Shown here piece by piece: positions 37,696 to 46,943 of a stretch of 64,000 nt of DNA. The stretch covers positions 310,001 to 374,000 of the forward strand of contig NZ_CABPSC010000001.1 in NCBI RefSeq assembly GCF_902459585.1. The letters run 5' to 3'. Every line of letters starts with the position of its first letter. Position 1 is the first letter of the stretch. The notes beneath the pieces were generated by a model that was given only the letters and a program-made list of their open reading frames with translations, ran no database searches and was not told where the DNA came from. A program made the translations under genes and the position numbers. This stretch comes from Pandoraea nosoerga. Lineage in GTDB: Bacteria; Pseudomonadota; Gammaproteobacteria; Burkholderiales; Burkholderiaceae.

Positions 37696-39289
37696 CGAAG
37701 TCGTCGACCTCTCGCGCCTGCAGTTCGCCATAACGGCGCTGTATCACTTCCTGTTCGTCCCGCTCACGCTGGGCCTGTCGTGGCTGCTTGTCATCATGGA
37801 ATCGGTCTACGTGATGACCGGCAAGCAGGTCTACAAGGACATGACCCAGTTCTGGGGCAAGCTCTTCCTGATCAACTTCGCGATGGGCGTGACCACCGGT
37901 CTCACGCTCGAATTCCAGTTCGGCACCAACTGGGCCTACTACTCGCATTACGTCGGCGACATCTTTGGTGTGCCGCTCGCGATCGAGGGCCTGATGGCGT
38001 TCTTCCTGGAAGCCACGTTCGTCGGTCTGTTCTTCTTCGGCTGGAACAAGCTCTCGCGCGTCGGTCACCTCGCGACCACGTTCGCCGTGGCGCTCGGCTC
38101 CAACCTCTCGGCGTTGTGGATTCTCGTGGCCAACGGCTGGATGAACAATCCGGTGGGCGCCCACTTCAACTACGAGACCATGCGCATGGAGCTCAACAGC
38201 ATCTGGGAAGTGGTCTTCAACCCGGTAGCGCAGGTGAAGTTCGTGCATACGCTCTCCGCCGGCTACGTGACCGCGGCCATGTTCGTGCTCGGCATCTCGG
38301 CGTGGTACCTGCTCAAGCGTCGCGACGTGCCGTTCGCGCTGCGCTCGTTTGCCGTCGCCGCTGGCTTCGGCCTCGCCTCGACGCTCTCGGTCATCGTGCT
38401 CGGCGACGAGTCGGGCTACACCACCGGCGAGGTCCAGAAGGTCAAGCTCGCGGCCATCGAGGCGGAGTGGGAGACGGCCAAGCCGCCCGCATCGTTCACG
38501 CTGTTCGGCTTCCCGAATCAGAAGGAAGAGCGCACCGACTTCGCCGTGAAGATTCCCTGGGCCATGGGGCTGATCGCCACGCGCTCGGTCGACACGCCCG
38601 TGATCGGTCTCACGCAACTGCGCGACGAGCACAAGGAGAACATCAAGCGCGGCATGCTCGCCTTCGCCGCGCTCGAGAAGCTGCGCGGCGGCGACAAGTC
38701 GCCTGCCGTGCGCGCCGAGTTCGACAAGTACAAGGACGATCTCGGCTACGGTCTGCTGCTCAAGAAGTACACGGCGAACGTCGTCGACGCCACGCCGGAA
38801 CAGATCCACATGGCCGCGAACGACACCATCCCGCCGGTCGCCCCCGTGTTCTGGTCGTTCCGCATCATGGTCGGCCTGGGCTTCCTGTTCCTGTTCACGT
38901 TCCTGTGGGCCTTCTGGCTGTGTGCGCGCCGCCGCCTGCTCAAGCCTCGCTCGGCGTGGTTCCTGCGCTGGACGGTGTGGGCCATTCCGCTGCCGTGGCT
39001 GGCGGCGGAGTTCGGCTGGATCGTGGCCGAAGTGGGACGCCAGCCGTGGACCATCGCGGGCATTCTGCCCACGCACCTGTCGACTTCGTCGCTGTCCGCC
39101 GGCGACCTGTACCTGAGCCTCGCGGGATTCATCGTTTTCTACACCGCGCTGCTCATCATTGAAATGTTCCTGATGGTGAAGTACGTCAAGCTCGGCCCGT
39201 CCTCGCTGCACACCGGCCGCTATCACTTCGAGACAGAAGTCACCGACGGCGCCGCGCTCGCGGCCGAACCTACGGCGACCTCGGTCTGA
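37685..39289 (+). CDS. cydA: Cytochrome bd ubiquinol oxidase subunit I
   Basis: Quinol oxidase subunit that holds hemes b558, b595 and d; inner membrane. 534 aa with about nine hydrophobic segments. The heme ligand His19 of E. coli corresponds to H21 in [20 protein letters not shown]. The Q-loop region [20 protein letters not shown] and the [13 protein letters not shown] motif are present. The ATG at 37685 is preceded by AAGG eight bases upstream. It is followed by cydB and cydX, the full operon of a bd oxidase used at low oxygen. Confidence 0.96.
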   Translation: MISSEVVDLSRLQFAITALYHFLFVPLTLGLSWLLVIMESVYVMTGKQVYKDMTQFWGKLFLINFAMGVTTGLTLEFQFGTNWAYYSHYVGDIFGVPLAIEGLMAFFLEATFVGLFFFGWNKLSRVGHLATTFAVALGSNLSALWILVANGWMNNPVGAHFNYETMRMELNSIWEVVFNPVAQVKFVHTLSAGYVTAAMFVLGISAWYLLKRRDVPFALRSFAVAAGFGLASTLSVIVLGDESGYTTGEVQKVKLAAIEAEWETAKPPASFTLFGFPNQKEERTDFAVKIPWAMGLIATRSVDTPVIGLTQLRDEHKENIKRGMLAFAALEKLRGGDKSPAVRAEFDKYKDDLGYGLLLKKYTANVVDATPEQIHMAANDTIPPVAPVFWSFRIMVGLGFLFLFTFLWAFWLCARRRLLKPRSAWFLRWTVWAIPLPWLAAEFGWIVAEVGRQPWTIAGILPTHLSTSSLSAGDLYLSLAGFIVFYTALLIIEMFLMVKYVKLGPSSLHTGRYHFETEVTDGAALAAEPTATSV

Positions 39290-39309
39290 TCGTCAGGGAG
39301 ACACACATC

Positions 39310-40452
39310 ATGATGATCGATTACACCGTCCTCAAACTGATCTGGTGGGTGCTCATCGGCGTGCTGCTGATCGGCTTCGCCTTCTTCGACGGCTTCGACA
39401 TGGGCACCGGCACGCTGCTGCCCTTCCTCGGCAAGACCGACGCGGAGCGTCGCGTGATCATCAACACCGTCGCGCCCACGTGGGAAGGCAACCAGGTCTG
39501 GTTCGTGACCGCCGGCGGCGCCATGTTCGCCGCATGGCCGCTCGTCTACGCCGCCGCTTTCTCGGGCCTGTACTGGGCGCTGCTGCTCGTGCTCTTCGCG
39601 CTGTTCCTGCGCCCGGTCGGCTTCGACTACCGCAACAAGCTGCCGAGCGCACGCTGGCGCAATTCGTGGGATTGGGCGCTGTTCGTCGGCAGCGTGGTGC
39701 CGTCGCTGGTGTTCGGCGTGGCGTTCGGCAACCTGCTGCTCGGTCTGCCGTTCTCGTTCGACAACACCATGCGTTCGACTTACACGGGCTCGTTCTGGGC
39801 GCTGCTCAATCCGTTCGCGCTGCTGTGCGGGCTGGTGAGTCTGCTCATGCTGCTCACCCATGGCGCCGCGCATCTGCGCATGAAGGCCGATCCGGTGGTC
39901 GCCGAGCGTGCAGGCCGCATCATGCGCATGACCGCGCTCGGCACATTGCTGCTGTTTCTCGTCGCCGGCGTGCTCGTCGCCACGCATGTGGACGGCTTCG
40001 CCATCGCGCAGGCCTCGCCCACCGACGCGCCGGCCAATCCGCTGCTCAAGCAAGTCGTCACCGGCCCGGGCCTGTGGCTCGCCAACTATCAGACGTATCC
40101 GTGGATGATCGCCGCGCCGGTCGTCGCCTGCCTGTGCGCGCTGCTCGCTGCCCTGCTCGCCACCAGCCGCGCCTATGCGTGGACGTTCGTCGTGACGGGG
40201 CTGATGATGGCGGGCATTATCCTCACCGCCGGCTTCTCGATGTTCCCGTTCGTGATGCCGTCGGCGACCGCGCCGGGCAGCAGCCTCACGCTGTGGGACG
40301 CCAGCTCGAGCCAGCTCACGCTGCAGATCATGCTGATCGCCGTGATCGTCTTCCTGCCCGTCGTTCTGCTCTACACCGGCTGGGTGTACCGCGTGATTCG
40401 CGGCCGCGTGACGATCGAAACGGTCAACGACAACCCGCATACGATGTACTGA
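39310..40452 (+). CDS. cydB: Cytochrome bd ubiquinol oxidase subunit II
   Basis: Second subunit of the bd oxidase, 380 aa. The opening [35 protein letters not shown] and [18 protein letters not shown] are diagnostic, and about eight to nine membrane segments follow. A second in-frame ATG lies one codon after the first. AGGGAG precedes the start. cydX begins 15 bp after the stop. Confidence 0.96.
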   Translation: MMIDYTVLKLIWWVLIGVLLIGFAFFDGFDMGTGTLLPFLGKTDAERRVIINTVAPTWEGNQVWFVTAGGAMFAAWPLVYAAAFSGLYWALLLVLFALFLRPVGFDYRNKLPSARWRNSWDWALFVGSVVPSLVFGVAFGNLLLGLPFSFDNTMRSTYTGSFWALLNPFALLCGLVSLLMLLTHGAAHLRMKADPVVAERAGRIMRMTALGTLLLFLVAGVLVATHVDGFAIAQASPTDAPANPLLKQVVTGPGLWLANYQTYPWMIAAPVVACLCALLAALLATSRAYAWTFVVTGLMMAGIILTAGFSMFPFVMPSATAPGSSLTLWDASSSQLTLQIMLIAVIVFLPVVLLYTGWVYRVIRGRVTIETVNDNPHTMY

Positions 40453-40467
40453 TCAAGGAGTCGCGAC

Positions 40468-40584
40468 ATGTGGTACTTCTCTTGGATTCTCGGCCTTGGC
40501 CTCGCGCTCGCGTTCGGCATCATCAATGTGATGTGGTTCGAAGCGCATGACGATCTCGAACGCCGCAGCCAGGAAGGCGGCTGA
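40468..40584 (+). CDS. cydX: Cytochrome bd oxidase small subunit CydX
   Basis: A 38-aa single-helix subunit that stabilises the bd oxidase hemes. It starts MWYFSWILGLGLALAFGIIN and continues VMWFEAHDD, the CydX/YbgT signature. AAGGAG lies seven bases before the ATG. The 12-bp sequence around its stop codon is duplicated just downstream. Confidence 0.95.
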   Translation: MWYFSWILGLGLALAFGIINVMWFEAHDDLERRSQEGG

Positions 40585-40634
40585 CAAGGCGGCTGACGGA
40601 CGGTCGACGGGAGGCTTCGTTCGGGCTTCGTTCG
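40576..40634. repeat. Short tandem duplications after cydX
   Basis: GGCGGCTGACAA is followed by GGCGGCTGACGG (40576-40599), a 12-bp duplication that includes the cydX stop codon. Immediately after comes GCTTCGTTCGG repeated twice and a partial third copy (about 40613-40640). Confidence 0.7.
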
Positions 40635-40672
40635 GGCTTTTTCCGTTCGACCCGGCCGAGCCGCGGCCCATG

Positions 40673-40701
40673 AAAAAACGCGCCTCACGGGCGCGTTTTT
40701 T
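40673..40701. terminator. Bidirectional terminator between cydX and the SCO gene
   Basis: A-run, stem ACGCGCC-TCACG-GGCGCGT and T-run make a symmetric hairpin usable from both strands: after cydX on the plus strand and after the SCO gene on the minus strand. Confidence 0.9.
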
Positions 40702-40771
40702 GTTTGCCGGGAAGGCAGAGAAGGCGCAGACGGCGAAGCACGTCGGGAATGCCCGCCATACGGGGGCGAGA

Positions 40772-41374
40772 TCAGCCCAGCAGCGTCTTCAGATCCTTGG
40801 CCATGGCGTCGACGGACTCGTCCGGGCGCATGAAAAGGCGCAACTGGCCATTCGGGTCGAATACGTAGATTCCCGCCGTATGGTCGATGGTGTAGTTGTT
40901 CGGTGTGGAGCCTTCGACCTTGTTGACGACCACGCGAAACGACTTCGTCACCTCCCGAAGCGCGGCGTCGTCGGCCGGGCGCAGGCCCACGAACGCCGGA
41001 TTGAACGCCGGCACGTACTGCCCCATCAGCTCGGCGGTATCACGCTGCGGATCGACCGTCACGAAGATGACCTGCACGCGCTGCGCGTCGTCGCCAAGCT
41101 TTTGCATGACCTGATTGAGCTCGGCCATCGTGGTCGGGCAGACGTCCGGGCAATGTGTGTAGCCGAAGAACATCACCACGGCCTTGCCCTTGTAGTCGGC
41201 GAGCGTGCGCGTCTTGCCCTGCGGATCCTGCAGCGAGAAGTCCTGCGCGAACTCCTTGTTGCCGGTGATATCGAGGCTCTGGAACGACGGGCCCTCCTTG
41301 CTGCACGCGGCGAGCACGAGAGAGAGTCCCACCAGCAACATTACGCGACGCAACCAGATGACAGCCAGCTTCAT
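40772..41374 (-). CDS. SCO1/SenC-family copper chaperone for cytochrome c oxidase
   Basis: A 200-aa membrane-anchored lipoprotein (LVLAAC-SKEG) with a thioredoxin fold. The copper/thiol motif is CPDVCP in FFGYTHCPDVCPTTMAEL, and the distal histidine is in YTIDHTAGIYVF; together these deliver copper to the CuA site of subunit II. The ATG at 41374 (MKLAVIWL) is chosen over a GTG 18 bp upstream. It is the last gene of the oxidase assembly cluster and shares the bidirectional terminator with cydX. Confidence 0.92.
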   Translation of the reverse strand: MKLAVIWLRRVMLLVGLSLVLAACSKEGPSFQSLDITGNKEFAQDFSLQDPQGKTRTLADYKGKAVVMFFGYTHCPDVCPTTMAELNQVMQKLGDDAQRVQVIFVTVDPQRDTAELMGQYVPAFNPAFVGLRPADDAALREVTKSFRVVVNKVEGSTPNNYTIDHTAGIYVFDPNGQLRLFMRPDESVDAMAKDLKTLLG

Positions 41375-41558
41375 GGACGAATGACCCCGCACGGTAAGAG
41401 AAAACGGGTTGATGAAAGGACAACAGGCGCGCCGGCCAGGGATACCGTAACGCGCCTGTCGACGTGGTTCACGCGAGCGCCGTGCGATGGACCCACGCGA
41501 GCGTCATGAATTCGGCTCGGTCCGGGCTCGGCTCGGGTTTGCCCCGCGCGGTCGGGCT

Positions 41559-42464
41559 TCAGCCGAGCAGGAAGATCTGAACGTAGTGATCGACCAGCAG
41601 CGCCGCGAACAGCAACGACAGATAAACGATCGAGTAACGGAACATGGAGCGCGAGAGCGCATCCGAATAGCTGCGCCAGAGCTTGACCGCATAACCCAGG
41701 AAGATGCCCGAGAGCACCACGGCCGAGGCCAGATACAGGTAGCCGCTCATGCGATGCGCGAACGGCAGCAGCGACACGGCGAACAGCACCACGCTGTAGA
41801 GCAGGATCTGCAGGCGCGTGTACTTCTCGCCGTGCGTGATCGGCAGCATCGGCAGGCCCGAGTTCACGTAGTCCTGGCGCCGGTAGAGCGCGAGCGCCCA
41901 GAAGTGCGGCGGCGTCCAGACGAAGATGATCAGCACGAGAATCCAGGCGTCGGCGGGCACGGCGCCGGTCGCGGCCGCCCAGCCGAGCGCGGGCGGCATG
42001 GCCCCCGAGGCGCCGCCGATCACGATGTTCTGTGGCGTGGAGGGCTTGAGGATGATGGTGTAGATGAGCGCATAGCCAACGAAGGTGGCCAGCGTGAGCC
42101 ACATCGTGAGCGCATTGGTAAACGTGTAGAGCACTGCCATGCCGGCCGCGCCCAGGATCGTCGAGAAGACGATGATCTGCCACGGCGCGATCTCGCCGCG
42201 CGCCGATGGGCGCCACGCGGTGCGGCGCATCAGGGCGTCGACGCGCTGCTCGATCAGGCAGTTCACGGCGAACGCCGAGCCCGCCAGCAGCCAGATGCCG
42301 ACGGTGCCGCCGATCAGCACTTGCCACGGCACCATGCCGCGCGTGGACAGGAACATGCCGATGACGGCGCAGAATACGGCGAGCTGCGTCACGCGGGGCT
42401 TGGTCAGGGCCCAATACTGCGCGATGCGGCCAGCCGGCGGATGGGTAAGGGTCGTGCTTTTCAT
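41559..42464 (-). CDS. ctaB: Protoheme IX farnesyltransferase (heme O synthase)
   Basis: UbiA-family inner-membrane enzyme, 301 aa, that attaches farnesyl to heme B. The Asp-rich motif region is in [20 protein letters not shown], and [18 protein letters not shown] and [18 protein letters not shown] mark the second. About eight to nine membrane segments. It follows ctaA by 18 bp, so heme O and heme A synthesis are coupled in one operon. Confidence 0.95.
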   Translation of the reverse strand: MKSTTLTHPPAGRIAQYWALTKPRVTQLAVFCAVIGMFLSTRGMVPWQVLIGGTVGIWLLAGSAFAVNCLIEQRVDALMRRTAWRPSARGEIAPWQIIVFSTILGAAGMAVLYTFTNALTMWLTLATFVGYALIYTIILKPSTPQNIVIGGASGAMPPALGWAAATGAVPADAWILVLIIFVWTPPHFWALALYRRQDYVNSGLPMLPITHGEKYTRLQILLYSVVLFAVSLLPFAHRMSGYLYLASAVVLSGIFLGYAVKLWRSYSDALSRSMFRYSIVYLSLLFAALLVDHYVQIFLLG

Positions 42465-42482
42465 ACACTCAGAGGCAATGCG

Positions 42483-43667
42483 CTACGCCGAGCCAGTCGG
42501 GGCGCCAGCGAGTGATGCGGCAGCCGGCTCCGCTGCGGGGAGGGGCTTCTGGCGGGCGGAAAGATCTGCCTGATCGTTCAGGCCGGCCGCAATGGACGCC
42601 GTCCTTGCGGCGCGAATGCGGTAGTTTAACATAACGAGCAACAGCAGCAGGACGGCCGCCCCGCCGTTGTGGGCGACGGCGTTGAGCAGCGGCCACTGGA
42701 AAACGATGTTCGACAATCCGGTCGCGAACTGCACGAACACCAGCGCCAGGAGCAGGGTCGACGCGCGGCGCAGCGCGGCGTGACGCCGCAGCCGGCTCGC
42801 CAGCCACGCCAGATAGAGCACCACGACGACGGCAAAGGTGCGGTGTACCCAGTGAATCGCGACCAGCGCCGCCATCGGAATCACCTCGCCGCCGGCCGTC
42901 TTGCCGAGCTCGCGCCACAGCTTGAAGCCATTGTGGAAGTCCATCGGCGGCACCCATTGCCCCTGACATGTCGGGAAATCGGTGCACGCGAGCACCGCGT
43001 AGTTGGTGCTCACCCAGCCACCGAGCGCGATCTGGAAGACCAGCAGCGCCAGCCCGATCAGCGCCGCCCAGCGCCAGCGCAGCGCGCCGGGGTCGGCCGC
43101 TACGCTCGCGAGCGGCATCTGGCGCGACGCCAGCCACACGAGCGACCCCAGCAGAGTGAGCGCCAACATCAAGTGCGTCGTGACGATGACCGGCTGCAGC
43201 TTCATGGTCACGGTCCACGCGCCAAAGGCGCCCTGCACGCACACGAGGATGAACAGCCACGTCGCGAGCCACGGCGACTGTTTCAACTCGCGACGCCTGG
43301 CCCACGCCACCACCATCAGCGCAATGATCAGCACGCCCACGGACATGGCGAAGTAGCGATGGATCATCTCGATCCACGCCTTGACGAAGGTGACCGGTCC
43401 CGTGGGCAGCAGCGCCTGCGCCGCGTGAATGTCGGCGTGCGCGGCAAATGGTGACGACGTGCCGTAACAGCCCGGCCAGTCGGGACAGCCCAGCCCCGAA
43501 TCCGTGAGGCGCGTGAAGCCGCCGAACATGATCAGGTCGAGCGTCAGAAAGGTCGTCACCCAGGCCAGCTTGCGGTACTTGTTCGCATCCCGGCGCAACA
43601 GCACCCAGCCCAGCGGCAGCACCGCGATACACAGGCCGATGAAGCCCAGTTCCAGAAGGTAAAGCAT
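42483..43667 (-). CDS. ctaA: Heme A synthase (COX15/CtaA family)
   Basis: Inner-membrane enzyme, 394 aa, that oxidises the heme O methyl group to formyl. Cysteine-containing loops GLGCPDWPGCYG and CTDFPTCQGQWVPP and histidines in WIEMIHRYFAM and WVHRTFAVVVV are the expected heme/cysteine motifs. Eight membrane segments. The C-terminus is a disordered tail of about 40 residues. Upstream is the thioredoxin-like protein gene and SURF1. Confidence 0.95.
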   Translation of the reverse strand: MLYLLELGFIGLCIAVLPLGWVLLRRDANKYRKLAWVTTFLTLDLIMFGGFTRLTDSGLGCPDWPGCYGTSSPFAAHADIHAAQALLPTGPVTFVKAWIEMIHRYFAMSVGVLIIALMVVAWARRRELKQSPWLATWLFILVCVQGAFGAWTVTMKLQPVIVTTHLMLALTLLGSLVWLASRQMPLASVAADPGALRWRWAALIGLALLVFQIALGGWVSTNYAVLACTDFPTCQGQWVPPMDFHNGFKLWRELGKTAGGEVIPMAALVAIHWVHRTFAVVVVLYLAWLASRLRRHAALRRASTLLLALVFVQFATGLSNIVFQWPLLNAVAHNGGAAVLLLLLVMLNYRIRAARTASIAAGLNDQADLSARQKPLPAAEPAAASLAGAPTGSA

Positions 43668-43749
43668 TCGTTTCGCGTCAGTTCTTCGTCGTGTCGCGCG
43701 CCGTGCGGCGCACCGTATTACTCGTCATGCCGGGCGGCGCCGGCGCCGC

Positions 43750-44388
43750 TCAACCCGTGCCCGACCACTTGAGCAGTCGCGAAAGGTCGCGCTTGATCCT
43801 GGCCGGATCGCCCTGCTTCGGGAACGCCATCATCAGGTTGCCCAGCGGGTCGACCAGATAGATGTGATCACGCAAGCCCGTACCGTCCTGCGTGGGCAGC
43901 CAGTTCGCCAGCGCCACCGGATCGGCACGCAGGCGGCGCGTTTCCTCGTAGGCGCTGTCGATCCGGTCGGACACCACGCCATCGTCGGTCACGAGCCAGA
44001 GCGTCTCCACGCGCGTGCGCTCGTTGCCCTGGAGCACACGGATCTGCCGCATGTAAAACAGCTTGCTCACGCAGTTTTCGTCGCATGCGGCGGTGTCCGC
44101 GCTGATCATCAGCCACTTGCCCCTGAGCGACGAGAGCGGCAGCGTCTCGCCGGTCTCGTCGTCGCGCACCACGAGCGCGGGCAGCGGCCGCTGCGGCTCG
44201 ATCAGCTTGCCGTAAGCGGATGTGCCGCCCGGCGGCTTGAAGACGTAATACATCAGGTACGCCGCAACAGCCGGTGCGGCACACACCGCGAACAGCAGCA
44301 TCAGCATGCGTCGCGCGCGGCGGCGTTGTGCCGGGTCTGTCGGATCGGCGGCACGCGCCGTGCGTCCGGTACTCACATCTGCCCTCAT
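43750..44388 (-). CDS. Membrane-anchored thioredoxin-like protein of the oxidase cluster
   Basis: A 212-aa protein with one N-terminal membrane helix (MLMLLFAVCAAPAVAAYLMY, about residues 28-47) and a periplasmic domain. It reads LPLSSLRGKWLMISADTAAC, then DENCVSKLFYMRQIRVLQG, so a C-x3-C pair sits where SCO proteins have CPDVC. I infer an SCO-like thioredoxin fold with a thiol or copper role in oxidase assembly; no named family is clear to me. The start codon region lies in a triplicated 11-bp repeat at the SURF1 junction. Confidence 0.75.
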   Translation of the reverse strand: MRADVSTGRTARAADPTDPAQRRRARRMLMLLFAVCAAPAVAAYLMYYVFKPPGGTSAYGKLIEPQRPLPALVVRDDETGETLPLSSLRGKWLMISADTAACDENCVSKLFYMRQIRVLQGNERTRVETLWLVTDDGVVSDRIDSAYEETRRLRADPVALANWLPTQDGTGLRDHIYLVDPLGNLMMAFPKQGDPARIKRDLSRLLKWSGTG

Positions 44389-44416
44389 GCTCGCCTCATG
44401 CTCGCCTCATGCTCGC
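44384..44416. repeat. Three 11-bp copies spanning the SURF1 stop and the next start codon
   Basis: Three exact CTCATGCTCGC units at 44384, 44395 and 44406. On the minus strand each reads GCGAGCATGAG. The SURF1 stop (TGA at 44409-44407) is in the first transcribed copy and the start of the downstream gene is in the last, so each copy carries an ATG but only the last is in frame. Confidence 0.85.
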
Positions 44417-45156
44417 GTCAAATTGTCACCGGTCTGCGCCAGCCGCCGGCCACGCCGGTATGCCAGGCGCAGCCCCAGCAGCGCCAGGATCAGCGACATG
44501 CCGAACCATTGCGCCATATAACCATAATTGCGATCCGCACCGCTCGCCGGCGCAGGCCAGTCGCGCAGCAGGTGATCGCCCGTGTCGTTCGTCTGCATGA
44601 TGACGAACGGCTGCAGCGGCAGCGACGTCTCGCGCGCATAAGCCGCCACATCCAGATTCTGCCGGATCGACATGCCGGCCGCCGAGCCGCCGTGACCGAG
44701 TTCGAACGCGCGCGACGCATCGGCTTGCGCAATGCCTTCGATGGTCACGTCGCCCGCCGGCGTCGGGTACGGCATGATGGCCGTGCGATCACGCAGATCG
44801 CGCGGCAGCCAGCCGCGATTGACCAGCACCACGCGCTCGGGCGAGACCTGCAGCGCCATCACCACGTAGAAACCGGGCAGTTCGTTGCGCGGACGGTTGT
44901 CCAGATACACCACGCGGTTGCGCAGAAAGCGCCCCGTCACGCGCACGCGGCGGTTCGCCACGTCGCTCAGCGCGCGGGCACGCGCGTCGAGCGCGATCAC
45001 GGGCGCCCGCGTGGCATGCTCGATCTGCGCCTGCCGCCCGAGCCGCAGCTGCGCACGCTGGTACTGCCACACGCCGAGCGCCGCGGTAAGCAGCACACCC
45101 AGCACGATCAGCAGCGCCGGCGCGGGACGCATGCCACGCAAGAGGGTTTTCAACAC
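44407..45156 (-). CDS. SURF1-family cytochrome oxidase assembly protein
   Basis: A 249-aa protein with two membrane helices, one at each end, and a periplasmic domain between. LLTAALGVWQYQRAQLRLGRQ at the start, GFYVVMALQVSPERVVLVNRGWLPRD and the C-terminal NYGYMAQWFGMSLILALLGL are the SURF1 signatures. The family assists heme A insertion into subunit I. I use the GTG at 45156, which has AGGA seven bases upstream; TTG at 45153 and ATG at 45132 are alternatives. It heads the SURF1-thioredoxin-ctaA-ctaB run. Confidence 0.9.
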   Translation of the reverse strand: MLKTLLRGMRPAPALLIVLGVLLTAALGVWQYQRAQLRLGRQAQIEHATRAPVIALDARARALSDVANRRVRVTGRFLRNRVVYLDNRPRNELPGFYVVMALQVSPERVVLVNRGWLPRDLRDRTAIMPYPTPAGDVTIEGIAQADASRAFELGHGGSAAGMSIRQNLDVAAYARETSLPLQPFVIMQTNDTGDHLLRDWPAPASGADRNYGYMAQWFGMSLILALLGLRLAYRRGRRLAQTGDNLTRA

Positions 45157-45267
45157 GTCCGTTCCTCGTCTGACAGCGCACCGTGGCGCGGCGCCGCACA
45201 CTGCAATGCAGCATGCGGGCGGGTGCCCGTTGCCCGATAATGATGAATTCCCGTCGTCGGACACATC

Positions 45268-45471
45268 ATGCGCATCCTCGTTGCCATCGCCTTCGTCCTG
45301 ATTCTCGGCAGTCTGGCATCCGCATTGTTTTTCATGATGCGGGACAAGGGCCGTTCGAATCGCACCGTGCATTCGCTCATGGTGCGCGTCGGCCTGTCGG
45401 TGACGCTGTTCCTGCTCATCCTGTTCGCGAACTGGATGGGCTGGATCCACAGCACGGGCATAAGATACTGA
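45268..45471 (+). CDS. Twin-transmembrane protein (DUF2909 family)
   Basis: A 67-aa protein made of two membrane helices: VAIAFVLILGSLASALFFMM (about 5-24) and VGLSVTLFLLILFANWMGWI, with the short charged loop RDKGRSNRTVHSLMVR between. It matches the DUF2909 twin-transmembrane family found beside cytochrome oxidase genes. It is on the opposite strand to the oxidase genes, between SURF1 and subunit III. Function unknown. Confidence 0.85.
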   Translation: MRILVAIAFVLILGSLASALFFMMRDKGRSNRTVHSLMVRVGLSVTLFLLILFANWMGWIHSTGIRY

Positions 45472-45719
45472 GTCCCGCGCCGCGCGCCTGCGGCAAAACG
45501 CCGCACCGCATCGCTCCCGCGTTTGCCGGGCCGGCGCAGCGTCCGGCGTCGACGCATCGCGCCGCGGCTTGCACCCCGCGCGGCAGGCTGCGACATAAGG
45601 CCGCATTCCATCGTCTGCCGGCCCCCGGGCAGGTCCACGGGGCGCACGCCACTTCGGACCGCGCCCATCGATGCTTCCCGAACGTCGCCTCGCGCCGTGC
45701 CGGCGGCGCTCCAAACGCA

Positions 45720-45743
45720 AACGCCGCCGGAGTCCGGCGGCGC
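45720..45743 (-). terminator. Terminator after cytochrome c oxidase subunit III
   Basis: On the minus strand a GCCGCCGG-ACT-CCGGCGGC hairpin is followed by GTTTGCGTTT, 26 bp after the ctaE stop. Confidence 0.7.
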
Positions 45744-45768
45744 CCCTGAAGTCTCGCGGTCTACGGCC

Positions 45769-46629
45769 TCAGAGCCAGTAGACCACCACGTACAGACCCA
45801 GCCACACCACGTCCACGAAGTGCCAGTACCAGGCGGCGCCCTCGAAACCGAAGTGATGCTCCGGCGTGAAGTGCCCCTTCATCAGGCGAATCATCATGAC
45901 GGTGAGCATGATCGCGCCCATCATCACGTGAAATCCGTGGAAGCCGGTGAGCAGGAAGAACGTCGAGCCGTACACGCCCGAGGTGAGCTTCAGGTTCAGT
46001 TCCGTGTAGGCGTGGTGATATTCGTAAGCCTGGAAGCCGAGGAACACGAAGCCCAGCACGACGGTCGCGAACAGCCAGAAGATCGCGCTGCCGCGATGGT
46101 TGGCGCGCAGCGCGTGGTGCGAGATGGTGAGCGTGACGCCGGACGTGAGCAGCAGCGCGGTGTTGAGCGTCGGAATCGGCCACGGGCCCATCGTCTCGAA
46201 CGCGTCGACCACGCCCGCCGGGCCGGTGTTCGGCCACACGGCCGCGAAGTCGGGCCACAGCAGCTTGTTGTCGAGGTCGCCGAGCCATGGCATGGCGAGC
46301 GCGCGCGCATAGAAGAGCGCGCCGAAGAATGCCGCGAAGAACATCACCTCGGAGAAGATGAACCAGCTCATGCCCCAGCGGTAGGACACGTCGATGCGCT
46401 TGCCGTACAGGCCGCCCTCCGACTCGGCGATCGAATCGCCGAACCAGCCGCGCAGCACCCACAGCACCCACAGCAGGCCGACGAGCGCCGTCCACGGGGC
46501 CCACGGTTGCCCGTTGACCCAGGCGGCCGCCGAGCCGAGCACCACCAGCAGGCCGACGCTGCAGCTCACCGGATGGCGCGAGGGCGCCGGCACGAAGTAG
46601 TAAGGCGCCGTTTGGTGTTGACCACTCAT
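45769..46629 (-). CDS. ctaE: Cytochrome c oxidase subunit III
   Basis: Third core subunit of the aa3-type oxidase, 286 aa with about seven membrane helices. GMSWFIFSEVMFFAAFFGAL, LLLTSGVTLTISHHALRANH, GFHGFHVMMGAIMLTVM and the C-terminal HHFGFEGAAWYWHFVDVVWL are diagnostic. It is downstream of ctaG and the DUF2970 gene and is followed by a terminator, ending the ctaCD...E transcript. Confidence 0.96.
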   Translation of the reverse strand: MSGQHQTAPYYFVPAPSRHPVSCSVGLLVVLGSAAAWVNGQPWAPWTALVGLLWVLWVLRGWFGDSIAESEGGLYGKRIDVSYRWGMSWFIFSEVMFFAAFFGALFYARALAMPWLGDLDNKLLWPDFAAVWPNTGPAGVVDAFETMGPWPIPTLNTALLLTSGVTLTISHHALRANHRGSAIFWLFATVVLGFVFLGFQAYEYHHAYTELNLKLTSGVYGSTFFLLTGFHGFHVMMGAIMLTVMMIRLMKGHFTPEHHFGFEGAAWYWHFVDVVWLGLYVVVYWL

Positions 46630-46721
46630 TCTTATCTCTCCAGGCTTGGTTCTCTTTGTCTCTGCCGACTTCCGGCGCCCGCACTTTCCCGTGCGTGCCG
46701 TGCAGCGCCGGACGATGCCAC

Positions 46722-46943
46722 TTACGTCGCGAGCCGGATGGCGAGCTTCGCCAGTAACACCAGCGCCACGACAAACAGGATGCCTCCGACCAGTCCCGCC
46801 ACGATCAGATGCACAGGGTTGAGCTGCGCCATGTCGCGGTCGTGATCGCGGCCCTTGCGCACGCCGAAGAACGACCAGAACACCGCCTTGATGGTCTGGA
46901 CGAACGACAACTTGCGCCGGCTCGCCTGCTTGAGGTCATCCAT
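46722..46943 (-). CDS. DUF2970 membrane protein
   Basis: A 73-aa protein with a basic N-terminus containing the conserved FVQTIKAVFWSFFGVRKGRD segment and one C-terminal membrane helix (LIVAGLVGGILFVVALVLLA). It is the DUF2970 family found in cytochrome oxidase clusters. The ATG at 46943 overlaps the ctaG stop by 8 bp, so it is translationally coupled. Function unknown. Confidence 0.88.
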   Translation of the reverse strand: MDDLKQASRRKLSFVQTIKAVFWSFFGVRKGRDHDRDMAQLNPVHLIVAGLVGGILFVVALVLLAKLAIRLAT

